In this document: piece after piece, positions 44,938 through 57,078 of the stretch
How positions within the stretch are numbered: the stretch's first letter is position 1
How the letters are laid out: the number at the start of each line of letters is the position of its first letter
Source of the DNA: Proales similis
Taxonomy: Eukaryota > Rotifera > Eurotatoria > Ploima > Proalidae
NCBI GenBank assembly: GCA_019059635.1
Contig: JAGVRJ010000011.1
Span: forward strand, 558,001-622,000
Direction: 5' to 3'
DNA length: 64,000 nucleotides
Notes under the pieces: model-generated
The model's input: only the letters and a program-made list of their open reading frames with translations
Told to the model about the DNA's origin: nothing
Database searches by the model: none
Translations under genes and position numbers: made by a program

Positions 44938-45032
44938 GTCAGACAACAATTAGGCCATTTGCTTGCTCTTGGTTACTTTCGAATATTTTGAGTGATCTAC
45001 TGCGATCAGTTCACAACTGGGCGGCTGTTTGG

Positions 45033-45040
45033 AATTTATA
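45033..45040 (-). promoter_or_regulatory. XBP1: TATA box of XBP1
   Basis: TATAAATT on the minus strand, 96 nt upstream of the XBP1 ATG and 18 nt downstream of the ERSE. Initiation about 25-30 nt further would leave a 5' leader of roughly 70 nt. Confidence 0.6.
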
Positions 45041-45058
45041 TTCCACTCAGTAGAGGTA

Positions 45059-45077
45059 CGTGGGCAAATTTGATTGG
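45059..45077 (-). promoter_or_regulatory. XBP1: ER stress response element (ERSE) of XBP1
   Basis: On the minus strand CCAAT (45077-45073), exactly nine bases, then CCACG (45063-45059): a perfect match to the ERSE consensus bound by NF-Y plus ATF6 or XBP1. It sits 122 nt upstream of the XBP1 ATG in coding orientation, consistent with the known stress autoinduction of XBP1. Confidence 0.8.
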
Positions 45078-45431
45078 GCAGTGTAATATTACTCATTCGC
45101 ATAATTTGAAGCTACTTATGACCAGGAATGCGCATATTGCGTTGAATATGTAAAAATACGACTCAAGGCGCGTGCATCTAGTCCTCAAGCATTAAGTTTC
45201 AAGGGAAGCTGAGTCGCTTTCGCTGCCTTCAACTCGGGATTTTGTGATTTAATAAAGTCCAAACGAACCGAGAACTTTTGAGCAAAGATATCACTGCTCA
45301 GCTTATCATAAGCTTATCATATTTACTATGTTTAACCAAAAATCGACACAGATGGGTTAGAACAAGGGCGATATTTCAAAGGTTCATCTAGATCTCACTG
45401 CACTGAATGACTGCCATGACATGAGCAGGAT

Positions 45432-45438
45432 AAAAAAA
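45432..45438 (-). terminator. RNA polymerase III terminator of tRNA-Asn
   Basis: Run of seven T on the minus strand, starting 3 nt after the tRNA 3' end. Confidence 0.85.
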
Positions 45439-45441
45439 GTT

Positions 45442-45458
45442 CGTCCCTAGGTGGATTC

Positions 45459-45508
<50 letters not shown>

Positions 45509-45515
45509 TAGAGAC
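45442..45515 (-). tRNA. tRNA-Asn (anticodon GTT)
   Basis: 74-nt cloverleaf on the minus strand without an intron. The acceptor stem pairs GTCTCTA with TAGGGAC (one G-T pair), followed by discriminator G. The A box is TGGCGCAATCGG, the anticodon loop CTGTTAA reads GTT (plus-strand 45479-45481), and the B box is GGTTCGAATCC. No CCA is encoded, as is normal for a nuclear eukaryotic gene. It lies about 500 nt upstream of XBP1. Confidence 0.98.
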
Positions 45516-46986
45516 CGTTGATGTTGACGTAGAGTCAACCGATCAAATCAGTTTGAATGCTGTTTGAATTCAAGCGCGCTGATGTGGCTCGGCGACGGAC
45601 AGGGTATTAAAATTGAAATTAATATCAAGCTAAATGAGCGATTGATTTGACGCCAAGAGTCAAAGGGCGAATAAGAAGTAGAGCTAGTCGACGGAAAGAA
45701 GCTAAAAAGCTGTGGCATTGACGCGCATATGCTTGTGACTCGTTCGCTTTGGCCGCGACTGAGAAGTGGCAACAGATTGGCAAGCGAAAATGTTGCAGAA
45801 ATTTGAATTTCAAATCCATGTGTTTGCCTTCGAATATAAATATTCATAAATAAATCAAATGAATATTATTAATTGTAACGGACTCTGATCTTTAATGAGT
45901 TCTTTATTCTAATCAAGTCGTTACATTTGGATTTTCTTTCGAGATATAAGTTCTTGACTCGCCTGGCAGCAACGAGCAGTTCACTCTGCCTAAACATGTT
46001 TGCTGAGAGAAGGCAAATGCCTCTGCTTTCTTTTCACAACATCATCGTCATCCATGATCGCGATCATCAACATCACATCGCCACCATCCTTTTGCTCGTT
46101 TTCCTCTCTTGTACTGGATTTAAATTTTAGATATATGCAAATCCAAACTCTGAGCGCTAGACAGAGAAGGAGAGAGAAGAATTTTTTGTTATGGAAATCA
46201 TTGAGTGAATATTCCGACTAGTTATTGGTTATTCGTATCGGACTGGACAAGCTTGTGGCTTGATTTATCTGAGGATGGATCGCTGATGCCCACCAAGGGC
46301 CAACAAGTGCACCGCCAACCACGCTATCAGTCTAAAGCCTCTCACATCAATCTGCATCCATCATCATTATCATCATCGCCAGCGTGGCCGTCTACTGCGT
46401 GTGCTGCTTGGCATCGGCGTGATTATCATTTACATCAAGTTAGTCTTCAACGCTGCTTAATTTTAAATTTAAATCAAGAATATACAATTAAAATGAAGGA
46501 AAAATAAGAAAGACGAAAGCGTCTATAATGGAAAGAATAACAAACAGCAATTAACATAAAGGCCCGCTGAATATAAATACGGCCCTGCTGTCTATCATAT
46601 CAGTTGCATGCCAAGTTACTCGCTCGGAGGCAACAGCGCCCGACGAATGGACCAGAGAACTCAAATGCACACAAGGCGGACTCGCAGAGATGGCTCGGTC
46701 CGTTCGCGTGCGCGTCATCCGCCGCATGTTATCCAACCTGAGAAGAGAAGTTCTCTGAAACTGGCACAATTGTGTTACGCAATACAGCTGCTCGCGGACT
46801 GCGGATGAATATGAACGGTAAGTGAATTTATTCTTGTGATCACACGCCGATGAAGCATGAAGCGGCAACAAACGAATATAAAAAACAACTTGGCTCGTAA
46901 AAAACGGATACGGTGGAGAAGGGCAGTAGAAAAGTGGGCGCCGGTAGTAACTTTCGGTTGAGTCATAAAATACTGGCCATGTCTAA
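45516..46986. other. Spacer between tRNA-Asn and the 98-residue gene
   Basis: About 1.5 kb with ATC/CAT-rich patches (46040-46080, 46360-46380). Several short frames on both strands, including a plus-strand one at 46608-46808, are not convincing. No recognisable gene. Confidence 0.4.
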
Positions 46987-47438
46987 TTAATTAGCCGCTT
47001 GGGCACGGTCCAAGTCGAGCGGCATCATCATAGCTGTGATATGTCCTACCGCCGACACCAGCTCGTTGCCGTGCACTTTGACTGGCCGGTTTGCAGACAA
47101 CGCATAAACCTGTTAGGACATTTGATAGGCTGCGGATTTCAGAGCGGCTTCCGAGTAATCCTCGGCACACAGTTATGATTTATTACGAATCGGAGCTGAC
47201 TTGAGCCCGACCACGGGCATTAGTGGCTGTTGCTATTCTATTTTGCTAGAATTGACATTCATACCCGGCGCCAAAATTTCTGGCCGTCAATCGAAGCATC
47301 AACAAGTTCACTGTTTGCTTTGGCTTCAATTTCGCCCATGCGCGCTTCCTCTTTTAAATTCATCAGTCGATCGTACGTCATTTGAGCACCATCCACAACT
47401 CTAGTGCTCATGACAAGCCTCCACAGGCGAGTAAACAT
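46987..47438 (-). CDS. Unrecognised 98-residue protein, two exons
   Basis: Exon 1 (47438-47265, 58 codons) begins MFTRLWRLVMSTRV and ends DGQKFWRR at a GTATGA donor. Exon 2 (47109-46987, 40 codons plus TAA) begins after CCTAACAG and reads VYALSANRPVKVHGNEL onward to AQAAN. Both exons are phase 0 and the intron is 153 nt. The protein has an amphipathic helix rich in Glu, Lys and Ala, then a short hydrophobic patch (SAVGHITAMMMPLDL). Codon choice with G/C third positions resembles the confirmed genes and unlike the flanking DNA. I recognise no family. The 5' end abuts a CT repeat at 47446-47461. An extra exon inside the intron cannot be excluded. Confidence 0.45.
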
Positions 47439-50400
47439 GTACGATCTCTCTCTCTCTCTCTGGTCTGTGTGAGCGAGTGTGTGCTTGGGCACAAAGCTGC
47501 GTTCTCTTTATTTCTCATTTATGAGTCGAGTGAGCCGGAATAGAGTCAGAAATGCCGCTTGTGCTTGAGTTTAGGGGCCATCATGCGCTCACATATGTCA
47601 CTTGGCTCGTTCTCGTCTTCTTTGATAAAAATCTGATCCCCTTCGCTAAACTTTCGATTTATTTGTTCATTTGCTCTCCCTCCTCTCTTTCTCTCTCTCT
47701 CTCAGTCTCTCTCCCAGTCTCTCAAAGCCACATTCATGTGCTTCATCTCTCAGTTGCTCAACTCTTCTGTTTTTCTTTCATCCTTTCCTTCAAGCACGAG
47801 TGCTGAGCGAGCTCTCCAATTCAAATGCAAATTTTCTTCTCCTTCTTTTTTTTGAGTTTCTTTATTTTGTTCAACTTCAGTTCTGTCAGTTAGCCTTCTA
47901 TTCGGCATTCGTTTATATCACAGACTTATATCGTGGCTCTGTTTTTTAATTCTTACTTTTTGGTTTGTTTGCAGTGCGTATCGCCATCTTTGTTTTGTTC
48001 GCATATCTCAATGTTTTCTCCAGACTCAGTTGTCGCGTCAACAAACGAAGCGGATCCCGATCAGCAAAATAAATGAAAGAGAGCGAAAGAGGCGCAGAGA
48101 GAGTGAAAGCTAATTGCTTGTTTGCGTTTTTGTCTTATTATTAGCTTCATGGCCGACCGATTTTTTCCTATTAGCCGCCTGTCGTACAAATGTCCTCTCA
48201 AATCACAACAACAAGTCCTGCTGTTCATGCCAAGGGAATATCCATCTCAGAGTGCCATCAATCTGAGTGTCTTGGCCGTAATTAATGAGATAGCAGCGAG
48301 CCAAGATTTGAATCAGAGCACTTTCCTTGTTCTCTTCTATTTGTTCGAGTGTATGCGTTTGGTGACTGCGTTTAAATTTGAAGCCTAAATGACCAGCATT
48401 TCAAGTAGCCATTCTCTTGTCGCGATTTCAACCAATGAACACTAGGCTCCGTTCTATTTAAGTTTGTCATTAATTTGATCAAGACGAGAAGAACGACGAT
48501 GACGGCGATGATAAGCAAATGTCATCGAAGACTTGAATAGAATTTAATTAAGCTCGGCTGGCGTACTGCTCGTTGAGTAGTGTGGCCCACTGAGAGAGCG
48601 GTCGGCCACGACGACGACGACGACAATGTGGTCCACGTCTACGCTTCTTTCAGACAAACGGGTATTTTTTCTTTCTGTTTTTAGAAGGCAAACTAGCGCC
48701 TATTTGATTTCTCTCAGTTTTCTCTGCGTTTAAATATGCGCTCGCAGCTGAGCTGAATCATTTCATGTGCTCGCTCTGATTAAATAAGAACGTTTGATAG
48801 CCGTAAAGCCCAGTCCGCATATAAATCTCGCGGCTCTAGCGCGGCGTTGATGCCGGTCGACGCCGCAGTGTGAGATTTAATTAAATAAGTAAAGCTAGCA
48901 GGAGCCTGTTAGAAGTGGCGCGCGCGCCTCCATCATCAATTTGATAGAATTTTTATTTTGGTGGCTTTTCTCAGTGAGCCCAGGCGAGGAGACAATAATT
49001 GATGATAAATGCGAGCACGCCAACGCCCGACAGACTGCTATCGAACGTCAGGGTGTGAACCCAGGCGGGTAACAAATAAGAGGCAGCTCGTCGTTCCCTA
49101 AAAATTCCATTTTGCTCGCTTCTTCTGCGCCGTCGTCGTCGTCGTCTATCATTGACGACTTGGCCTTTTAGCACTCCATAGATGTCAGCGTTGAAGATCG
49201 GTCGCACTCGGCCTGCCTCTCAACACTATTACTGCTTGGCTGAGTTTCTTTATTCGCATTCGATTGCCTTTTATTTTTCAACTCGAGCGTAAGAGCGTTA
49301 GACGCCCGCCCGCAGGAAGGCCGCCGAAAATTCGAGTGCGATTCGTCGTCTTTTTATTTCTTTTTCTTTCGAGTGTCAGTCGCTATTGTGTCGGTGGAAA
49401 GAGCTGCGAATAATTTAATTAAAAGCAACATTTACGAGACTTGCCAACACGCTGGCACTCGACAATGCCTGGTCTGTATTCTTGCAACTGGGCCAGTGCG
49501 AACACTTGAGCCGTTACCGCCCATTTCTAATCTGAGGCCAAATAAACAAGCAGCCAGCGTGTGCTCTTAACTTCTTTATCTTGCATTAATCCGCTTGAGC
49601 TTTCCTCGTTTCTTTTTTTTCTCAAATAATATCCGTGCCGGGTTGCCGCCCGTATCAATGCGGACATGGCCTCTCGCGCTTGACTCGAATTAGGAGCATC
49701 TTTCTCGGCATCGAGCCTTCCCGCCCCTCCACATGTCTCTCGCATCCCTTTTGTTTCTCTCTATTTTTATGAGTCTGTGTATGTGCGTGGATCGTTAAAT
49801 AACTGCTAATGACAATCGGTCGCATTTGCTCGTGGGAAGAGCAGACTTGGCGAGCATCAAGCAGAGACAGTCGCGCATTTGAATTCTCTTGACAATGTTC
49901 TAATTGAGTTGGCGAAGATTTGCCCGCATCAACCTGGGGTCGGAATCGAGTCGAAATGTCAAAGACAATCGGACTCATGAGTTTGTCTGTATGACTGTGT
50001 CTGTTGGCTTGTGCGTGTGTGTGTGTGTGCGTATTTGCTGGTACCCGACGGATCGGAGCGCACGGCTTCATTTAATTGGCCAACCCAATGCACAGAAACT
50101 AACCAATCAGACTGGATGGTTGAAGGTAATCCGGGCGCGCCTATTGGCTGCTTAGTGCGAGGCGCGCGTCGACGAATGGCGCGGCCCTAGAGCCAACAAG
50201 CTCGTACGCACAACGAGCGAGCGAGAGTGAATATGGGTGACGTCAAATATAGAACGAAATTAGTATTAAATTGAATTATTATTATCATGGACGAGATCAT
50301 CAAGAATGATTATTATTATATACTGGCAACAAGAAGGAGAAGAAGACGAAGCATGGCCGCCATCATCTAACGCCATCGCAACGTCGACGAACGCTATTAT

Positions 50401-50690
50401 ACGCCTAATTAGGATAGTAAAAGAGCCGAAGAGCTTGCTCTGGTGTGCGTGGTTTGCGATGGCCAGGACAGAGGCGCGCTGATTGCTTCGCTCTCTTATT
50501 TTATGGCTCGCAATTCAAATCGGCCCTAAATGAAGCTTGCCGCTTGCATCAATATTTGACTAGATCGCCGTGTTTTATTTTGTTCGAGCCAAGTCTTTTT
50601 GTTTTTGCCTCTTCCTCACTCGTCTTCATCTAGTTCTAATCAAACATTTAACGAATTTATTGCGAATTCTTTTTAGGCGAAACGCGAGTA
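47439..50690. other. Upstream non-coding flank of POU3F
   Basis: About 3.3 kb without a supported gene. It has CT tracts (47446-47461, about 47688-47720), ACG/GTC trinucleotide runs (48609-48625, about 49133-49148) and a GT run near 50016-50028. TTTTTAG ends at 50676, 14 nt before the POU3F ATG, and probably ends a 5'UTR intron or receives a spliced leader. Confidence 0.5.
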
Positions 50691-52667
50691 ATGGCAAGCA
50701 GCAGCAGCAGCACGCACTCGAATAACAGATTACAGTCACAGCAGGCAGCCATCTACACGGGCAGTCGCGCCTCGTCGCCTTCAGCTCGTCTCTCTCCGTC
50801 AAACATCAAGCGGGAGGCAGCCACCGACGGCTCGCCCGCTTCCTCCACCTCTTCTCACTCCTCGATCGGAAATTTGCATCAATTGGCCAGCTTTGGCTCT
50901 GACGAGTCAGAAGCGAAAAACATGTCGAGCAGCATGAATCACAAGTCACTAGAGATGGAGCACAAGGCTCTTGATTCAGACACATACGAGAACATGGGCT
51001 ACAAGCCCATGCGCGACTTTTATCCGGCCGAAATGGCCGTTCAATCGTACGGCATGGGCCATCAGGTCAATCAAGGATACCAATCCAACTTGCCGTTTTT
51101 GCATCAGCACCAGTCGCATCAAATGGCTCACCACCTTCCTCTGGCTGCTCCGTTCCATCCAAGTCACAGCACGAATTCGTTCGGCAAGCCCATGGGACAG
51201 TGCATGGTCGAGCCGAGCATGCCGCACTGGTCAAACAGCTCCGGAATGTATCTAAACAATTCGTACATGCCACAACAGCTAATCATTCCGGCTCCAAGTC
51301 CGCAAGCCGCATCCACGCCAAACTCAAACCTTCACGCAATGACTACGTGCAGCTCAGCGATGAAAAGCAACTCGTCGAGCTCTTCCTCAAGCTCTAGCTC
51401 TCCCTCCTTGAACCAATGGCATTTTATGAACCCGACCTCAATGCCCCATCAGCAACTCCAACAGCCCCAACAGCCGCAGCAGCAGCAGCAGCTCATTCCT
51501 CCTTCAAGTCATCTACAGTCACAGACGACTCATGTCGGCCAAGGCCACTATACGCAGCAGCAACAGCAGTATCACTTTAACGCAATCATGGAGCATCCGA
51601 TGGCTCCTCACGGCAGCATGTTAAACGCGTCCGGATTCAAGAACGTAAACGACTCGTCTTCGTCCACGTCTTCTTCGTCGTCCATTTCTTCGATGCCTGC
51701 GCACAAAGAATTGGCCAACATGAAAAGCTACTCGACACACGAGAGCGCTGTTGTCGAAGGCGGCTTCGGCTCAGGCGACTACTCGCACGAGTCGGAGGAA
51801 GACGAATCGTCGATAAACACCGACGATCTGGAGAATTTCGCCAAACAATTCAAACAGCGCAGAATCAAGCTTGGATTCACACAAGCAGACGTTGGCCTCG
51901 CGCTTGGCACCCTTTATGGCAATGTGTTCAGTCAAACGACCATTTGCAGATTCGAGGCGCTGCAGCTAAGCTTCAAGAACATGTGCAAACTGAAACCGCT
52001 ATTGTCAAAATGGCTGGAAGAGGCCGACTCGACCAACGGTTCTCCGGCCAACATGGACAAGATCGCCGCGCAAGGACGAAAACGAAAGAAGAGAACGAGC
52101 ATCGAGCAAACAGTCAAAGGCGCACTGGAGACTCATTTTCAAAAGAATTCAAAACCAAGCGCGCAGGAGATCAGCAACTTGGCCGACTATTTGCAGCTAG
52201 AGAAAGAAGTGGTCCGAGTTTGGTTTTGCAATCGACGCCAAAAGGAGAAGAGAATGACGCCGAACGGCGAGTTTATGCCCAACGACGAGTCGCTGAACGG
52301 CGAAGACTCGTTCGACTCGGCCGATCAGACCAACAAGGACTATTATGGCTCGAGCAGATACAACCCTAATCAGCACATGGCCGGCTCGCAGCAATCAGCG
52401 CCAAACTCATCAGGCCAGGCGGGAATGTTTGATAGCAGCGCAGCTTACGGAATCATGCCCTCGGGCCAATCGACAATGCTCCAGTCCCAAATGCATTCGC
52501 AGCCGGCTCATCAAATCGCACAGCACGCACCTCAAATGCTTGTGGGCCATCATCAGACTTTGGGCTCCAATTTGAATGATGCCAACAAATATATGCAGAT
52601 GAGGCGGCAAGTCTCGCCCAACCCGATCATGAGCCATGAGAGACATTCGCCGCTGTACGCGAGATAA
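50691..52667 (+). CDS. POU3F: POU class 3 homeobox transcription factor, intronless coding region
   Basis: Single-exon frame of 658 residues. The POU-specific domain (about 376-450: [51 protein letters not shown]) and the POU homeodomain (about 462-520: [30 protein letters not shown]) are nearly identical to vertebrate Brn-1/2/4 and Drosophila Vvl. The short linker and the homeodomain sequence identify class III. The long N-terminus is low in complexity, with Ser, His/Met and Gln (poly-Gln near residue 260) stretches. Class III POU factors bind octamer DNA and control neural, epidermal and tracheal fates. Vertebrate POU3F genes are also intronless. A splice-acceptor-like TTTTTAG lies just upstream of the ATG. 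Confidence 0.97.
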   Translation: MASSSSSTHSNNRLQSQQAAIYTGSRASSPSARLSPSNIKREAATDGSPASSTSSHSSIGNLHQLASFGSDESEAKNMSSSMNHKSLEMEHKALDSDTYENMGYKPMRDFYPAEMAVQSYGMGHQVNQGYQSNLPFLHQHQSHQMAHHLPLAAPFHPSHSTNSFGKPMGQCMVEPSMPHWSNSSGMYLNNSYMPQQLIIPAPSPQAASTPNSNLHAMTTCSSAMKSNSSSSSSSSSSPSLNQWHFMNPTSMPHQQLQQPQQPQQQQQLIPPSSHLQSQTTHVGQGHYTQQQQQYHFNAIMEHPMAPHGSMLNASGFKNVNDSSSSTSSSSSISSMPAHKELANMKSYSTHESAVVEGGFGSGDYSHESEEDESSINTDDLENFAKQFKQRRIKLGFTQADVGLALGTLYGNVFSQTTICRFEALQLSFKNMCKLKPLLSKWLEEADSTNGSPANMDKIAAQGRKRKKRTSIEQTVKGALETHFQKNSKPSAQEISNLADYLQLEKEVVRVWFCNRRQKEKRMTPNGEFMPNDESLNGEDSFDSADQTNKDYYGSSRYNPNQHMAGSQQSAPNSSGQAGMFDSSAAYGIMPSGQSTMLQSQMHSQPAHQIAQHAPQMLVGHHQTLGSNLNDANKYMQMRRQVSPNPIMSHERHSPLYAR

Positions 52668-55600
52668 GCTGCCGATAACAGTTGCCGCCGACTTGAGACC
52701 GACCATTCAAAGATACGGAGAGACGCATTAAACAAAAAAAAAAGTTGAATTTGTGAAAAGCAAAGCAATTTGTTAGACCGGATGGATACAGTGAACGGCC
52801 AATAAGGGCCCCTTCACCGTCACTTCTATATTTAAACGCGCGATCGCTTGTTCGTCTCGCTCGTCATATTCTATTTGTCCTTATTCATTGCTTACTAATC
52901 ATCGTTCGTTTATTTAGTCGCACACAAATGGCATGTAAAAGCTCTCGCTCTACTCGTTTCGTTTTTAGTTTGCTATCTCTTCGTTTCCTTTCTTGTGTTT
53001 TGAATGTATTGTTCTCTTTAAAATTTTCTCGTCGCTTTCTTTATTAATACTAAACTCGTCTTGTTTTAAAATCGATTTTTTCGCGCTGACGGCAGCGAGC
53101 CCTCTCGAAACTTAATAAATTATTTGTTCTCGTCTATTGAATGAAATTTGAACACTTGACGGTTGTGTTGCGCATTAGATGCGGCCAAAACGATTAAGAG
53201 AGATTGAGAGCAATCTACACGAACGGATATTTACTCAGGCCGACTGCAAATTTAGAATCACACGTGCAGCACATGATATCGCATTGGCCCTGCATCCGCG
53301 CCTGTGTGTCCGGCTCAGATGCGATTTAGGCTCGTTTTAGAGACGATTGGTCACAGCGCTCTCATTAAAGAGCGTCTATTTGCTCAATCGATCGAGGCCA
53401 GCCAATCGCGTTTTAATAAAGCGAGCATCGTTTAATAAAGCCCGATTTCGTCCTCATTTAAGCAAACACAGTCAAGTTGCCTAAATCGTTCATGATTAAG
53501 TTTAAATACAAACACGCATTGTTCTAGTTTGGGGCGTTGGATCTAGGCACCAGAATTGAAAATTTTGTCACATCGCTATGCGAGAGCACTATTGTTGTTA
53601 ATTTATTCCAAATCACGAGCCGAATGAAGCGCCGCATTCATTCGAGGCGACTAGGAAGAGACGCGCCCGCCAAGCGAGTTAGGGAAGAGAGGGGCTCCGG
53701 GCCGGATGCAGTCGCAGAAGCCAGACCGCCCTCTAACCGCCACCCCGTTTCTCTCCTACTTTGAATTTAATTTAGACCAGAAGCCCTGAATAGAATAGAG
53801 AGCGTTAAATTCCGCAATTGAGTCGGTTTGAGTCTCCAGCGAATTGACTTTAAACGGCACTCGACCAATAAACCGTGCGCGTATTGAGCCAGAGTATAAT
53901 AGAAAAGTAAAACGCGATCACAATAAGCCCGCCGCATTACGGTTTCTATTTTACGATCATCGCTTTTAAAAAAGCAAAGCGACACAATAAAGCAGTGAGT
54001 TGAGTGTGCTGGTGAAATATCAATTAGAAAGTGGTCTCCTCTGAGCGCCATAGTCGAAAGAGCAGCCACAAACTTTATTTTCCTGGCGCATTTCACTTCT
54101 CTTGAAACGGACCGCGGCAGATCGTTTAGGGAAAAACTAGGTAGCCAATGAGCGCGGCCTAAAACGGGCGAGCAATAAATGCCGCGTTTATGGCCGTTCT
54201 CGGTTGTGGCTTTTTCGATTCGTAAAGGCGTGTGAAGGAGCCTACAAAAGAGCGTAAAGGTTAAATCTACCATTCAGCAAAAAAAACAAATTTGCATTCG
54301 CTCAAGTGGCGCTCCCTCGCACGGCAAAAGAAAGCCAAACGCGCTCCAATATTTTGTTTCAATATAACTTTGTTATTTTATTGAGGCCGCAATTGAGGGA
54401 GGCTTAATGGGATGCGACGGCGATGATCTCGATCGAATCAATTTCACTCGGCTTATCCTGATCGAAGGCATTAGGGCCAGTCAGCGAACGAGCGAGTGAC
54501 AGCGCACAGTCACTCGGTTTTTGTGAACTAAAGCGGCTCACTGACCATGAAAAGTTTATTGGACTTTTGCTCGTCTCAATGAAAGGAAGCATTCAAGCAA
54601 GCATGAGTTGTCAAGTGTTTGTGACCGATCGGCAAGCTCTTGTTTGTTTATTCTGCCGCGCGCTCGAGATTCATTTAACATCGACGCAGAGTGGAGCGGC
54701 CAGGCAGGACAGGGCGAGAGATCGAGCTTGTCAAGCAAAACAAAGCAGCGCCTCGCCGCCAATCTAATTTTCATGATCCTCCATTTGGTCGTTTGTCTTA
54801 GCGCTACTGCTGCGAACGGCCCCCCTGCCTCCGCTTGATTAGCCCGATCGATCATCATCTCCAATGACAATTAGCTCTCATGTCCATTAATTAGCCTGAT
54901 ATGTTCAAAAAAGAGCTCGCGTCCGGCAACTTTTAACGATCAAATGAACTGGGAGGACTGATAGGCTCATGCAAACGCCGAATTAACAGACTAGACTATT
55001 GACTGGAGTTCGGACGGCTAGAGTTTGAATGGAATGATAACGAATGACATTAGTCATATTTCACTGAACACAAGACCAAGTGTCCGCGCCTACTCGCAAT
55101 GAGTACGTGAAATATGAGAAGCAGTTGGGCTCGCTCGAGTGGCGCTTCAAACTTGAAACCTCATTAATTGGTTCCATTTTTCTCCCTAGCGCATGATTGA
55201 TTCGATAAGAGCGGCGAGAGTGTCTAGCTCAAAAGCCGCGGGTGTAAAGCCCTCGTCCAGGCGCGGCTTTCTCCGCTCTTCGCCTTCTCTAGCCGATCTC
55301 ATGGCAGTAAGCCCCATGAGTCTCTATTGTTTATTTGTCGCCCAACGGAACTTTGTTCAACAGCATTCAAAGGCCTGTGGGTGGCGAAAATGACGCCTTC
55401 GCGGCTCATGGCCTCATCAGTGTCTCGGGCAAATCGCGTTCCGCTTTTGAAGTGATAATTTCGACGCCTAAAATAGCGCATCGACTATTGAGTAAATGTT
55501 ACTCGTGCTCTGATAGGCGACAAAGTCAAATGACTAGGTGAGCATAGTCAAGTCAGACTAGCGGCATCAATCGAATCGGCCCTGGGAAAGAAGAACTTAG

Positions 55601-56469
55601 AGCAGCTCAACAAAGAGAGCTGCGTCCGATTGATCGCTTGAGCGCTTTTAATCGAACAAACAAAAGGAACAAGTTTTAATGAACGCAAATATTTGAGCTT
55701 TTACTTTTGATCGAAATCTGAATGAGCGGACACTCGAATCTGATACAGCTTGTTCAGACCAAGCCCTTTACTCAAACTCAATCTCGCTAGTTCTCTCTGC
55801 CCTCCTTCTCAATTGTCCAGGTCCGACGAGCGGGATCATCAAGCTTAAGATAGACAGAGCAAACAATGTTTCGGGGCGTATTAAATCAAGAATAAGACTT
55901 GAGGCACTATTTACTCGGCAAACAATGCCGATCCAGTCGCAAGCGAGCTGGCGTTCGAGTGAGCTGAGCCTGCCGCTCGTTTCAGTCGACGTCAGGTGTG
56001 CGCTCTCTAAATTGCGATCTGACATCTACAATCAACACTCTTCATCGCGTGGCCTCATTTCCATAATAAAAACAAAACAACGCCTAGAAATGAACGCGAA
56101 ATAAAAGAAACACAATCAACAAGCAGGAACGCATACCTCTTATCAGCTCCAGTTGTCTTGTTTCACTCATCACTTTCGATTGCGCGCTAAACACCCTGAC
56201 GCACTCGGCCGCCCGTTTTTCCTTCGCTCGATCGTGTCGAATTCCTAACTCAATCCGCCGGGGAGTGGGACGTTCCCGCTCAAAGCCAAGCAGACGCGCA
56301 TGCGAATTTGTTTAAAAATAGAAACAATTCGTCTTGTTTTATTCAACAACAAAAAACTCCTATTAACAATTTAATGTCAGACATTGCATTGGAATGAGAA
56401 ATTAGATTTTAGTCTTTTTGTCTGTCTGTGTGTGTGTGCGGTCACTTGAAGGAAAATATGCGGCTCAGT
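52668..56469. other. Downstream non-coding flank of POU3F
   Basis: About 3.8 kb with no recognisable exon. The longest open frame is 53767-54273 on the minus strand (168 codons, no domain, unconvincing composition). Several AATAAA motifs occur, for example in 53112-53117 and 53415-53422, and could end the POU3F transcript. A GT run lies near 56427-56438 next to the BRI3 3' end. Confidence 0.5.
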
Positions 56470-56913
56470 TTAACCGTAGACTGCGCCACAGTTCGAGCAT
56501 CTTCTTTGTTTTGTGGCCAAACAGCACAAGACGCCAATGGGAAAGCAGAATATGGCGCAACAAATTCCACAACACGTAAAGTCGTCTTCCAGAATCCCGA
56601 CCCTTGATCGAAAAATTGAAAAGCGGTCGAGTGAGTCGAGTAGGGCTAATCGAGAGCTAACCTGCAGGCAGGGCATCCGCCCACCAGAATCACCTGTGTA
56701 TGTACCGGAATGGGCTGGTAAACCGGCTGGGGCACGTATTGGATGTGCGGGCGTTCTAGAAAATGAATAAAAGACATGGAACTGGGAAAATATCTGGGAA
56801 AACAAGCTACCGATAGGAGGGGCACGGGGTTCGACACTGTGATATGGTGGCGGTGAGGCATTGTAGTGGTGCTCGGCCAAGAGCCGTTCTCTTTCTTCGT
56901 CGCCTTGTCCCAT
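56470..56913 (-). CDS. BRI3: Brain protein I3 homolog, three exons
   Basis: Exons 56913-56811, 56755-56662 and 56602-56470 join in phase to 109 residues (human BRI3 125). The N-terminus is charged, then Pro/Tyr-rich ([21 protein letters not shown]). The family signature follows: [16 protein letters not shown], a Cys-rich hydrophobic segment ([19 protein letters not shown]), and the C-terminal [12 protein letters not shown]3 is a small membrane protein of lysosomes/endosomes. The ATG is directly preceded by a pyrimidine-rich stretch ending in GTGCAG, as at a splice acceptor. The stop codon of the upstream same-strand gene is only 165 nt away, with an AATAAA between them (57030-57025). Confidence 0.92.
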   Translation of the reverse strand: MGQGDEERERLLAEHHYNASPPPYHSVEPRAPPIGSLFSQIFSQFHVFYSFSRTPAHPIRAPAGLPAHSGTYTGDSGGRMPCLQVSSRLALLDSLDRFSIFRSRVGILEDDFTCCGICCAIFCFPIGVLCCLATKQRRCSNCGAVYG

Positions 56914-57024
56914 CTGCACAACGAACGACGATTAACAAAACAAAAGCGTGCAAACAAATGACAAACGTGGTAAAACGTTTGCGCTGCTGAGAGCTGGACG
57001 AAGCCAAAACAACTTGAAAATGAG

Positions 57025-57030
57025 TTTATT
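57025..57030 (-). terminator. Polyadenylation signal of the 57079-60108 gene
   Basis: AATAAA on the minus strand 49 nt past the stop at 57079 and about 110 nt before the BRI3 start, within the short FIRRM-like/BRI3 spacer. Confidence 0.6.
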
Positions 57031-57078
57031 TTAAATTGGAATGCAAAATGTGCGATTATTTGCTGGACGAATTTTCGA

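Noticed and set aside
46205-46808. Possible exons of a membrane protein or basic peptide on the plus strand
   Set aside because: Hydrophobic or basic patches appear in more than one frame, with no consistent donor/acceptor pair that keeps a frame open.
48122-48388. 88-codon plus-strand frame
   Set aside because: No domain and composition resembles translated non-coding DNA; no supporting splice or regulatory signals.
53767-54273. 168-codon open frame on the minus strand downstream of POU3F
   Set aside because: No domain, no recognisable motif, Cys/His/Arg scattered as in random frames, and no splice partners. Kept only as the longest frame in that flank.
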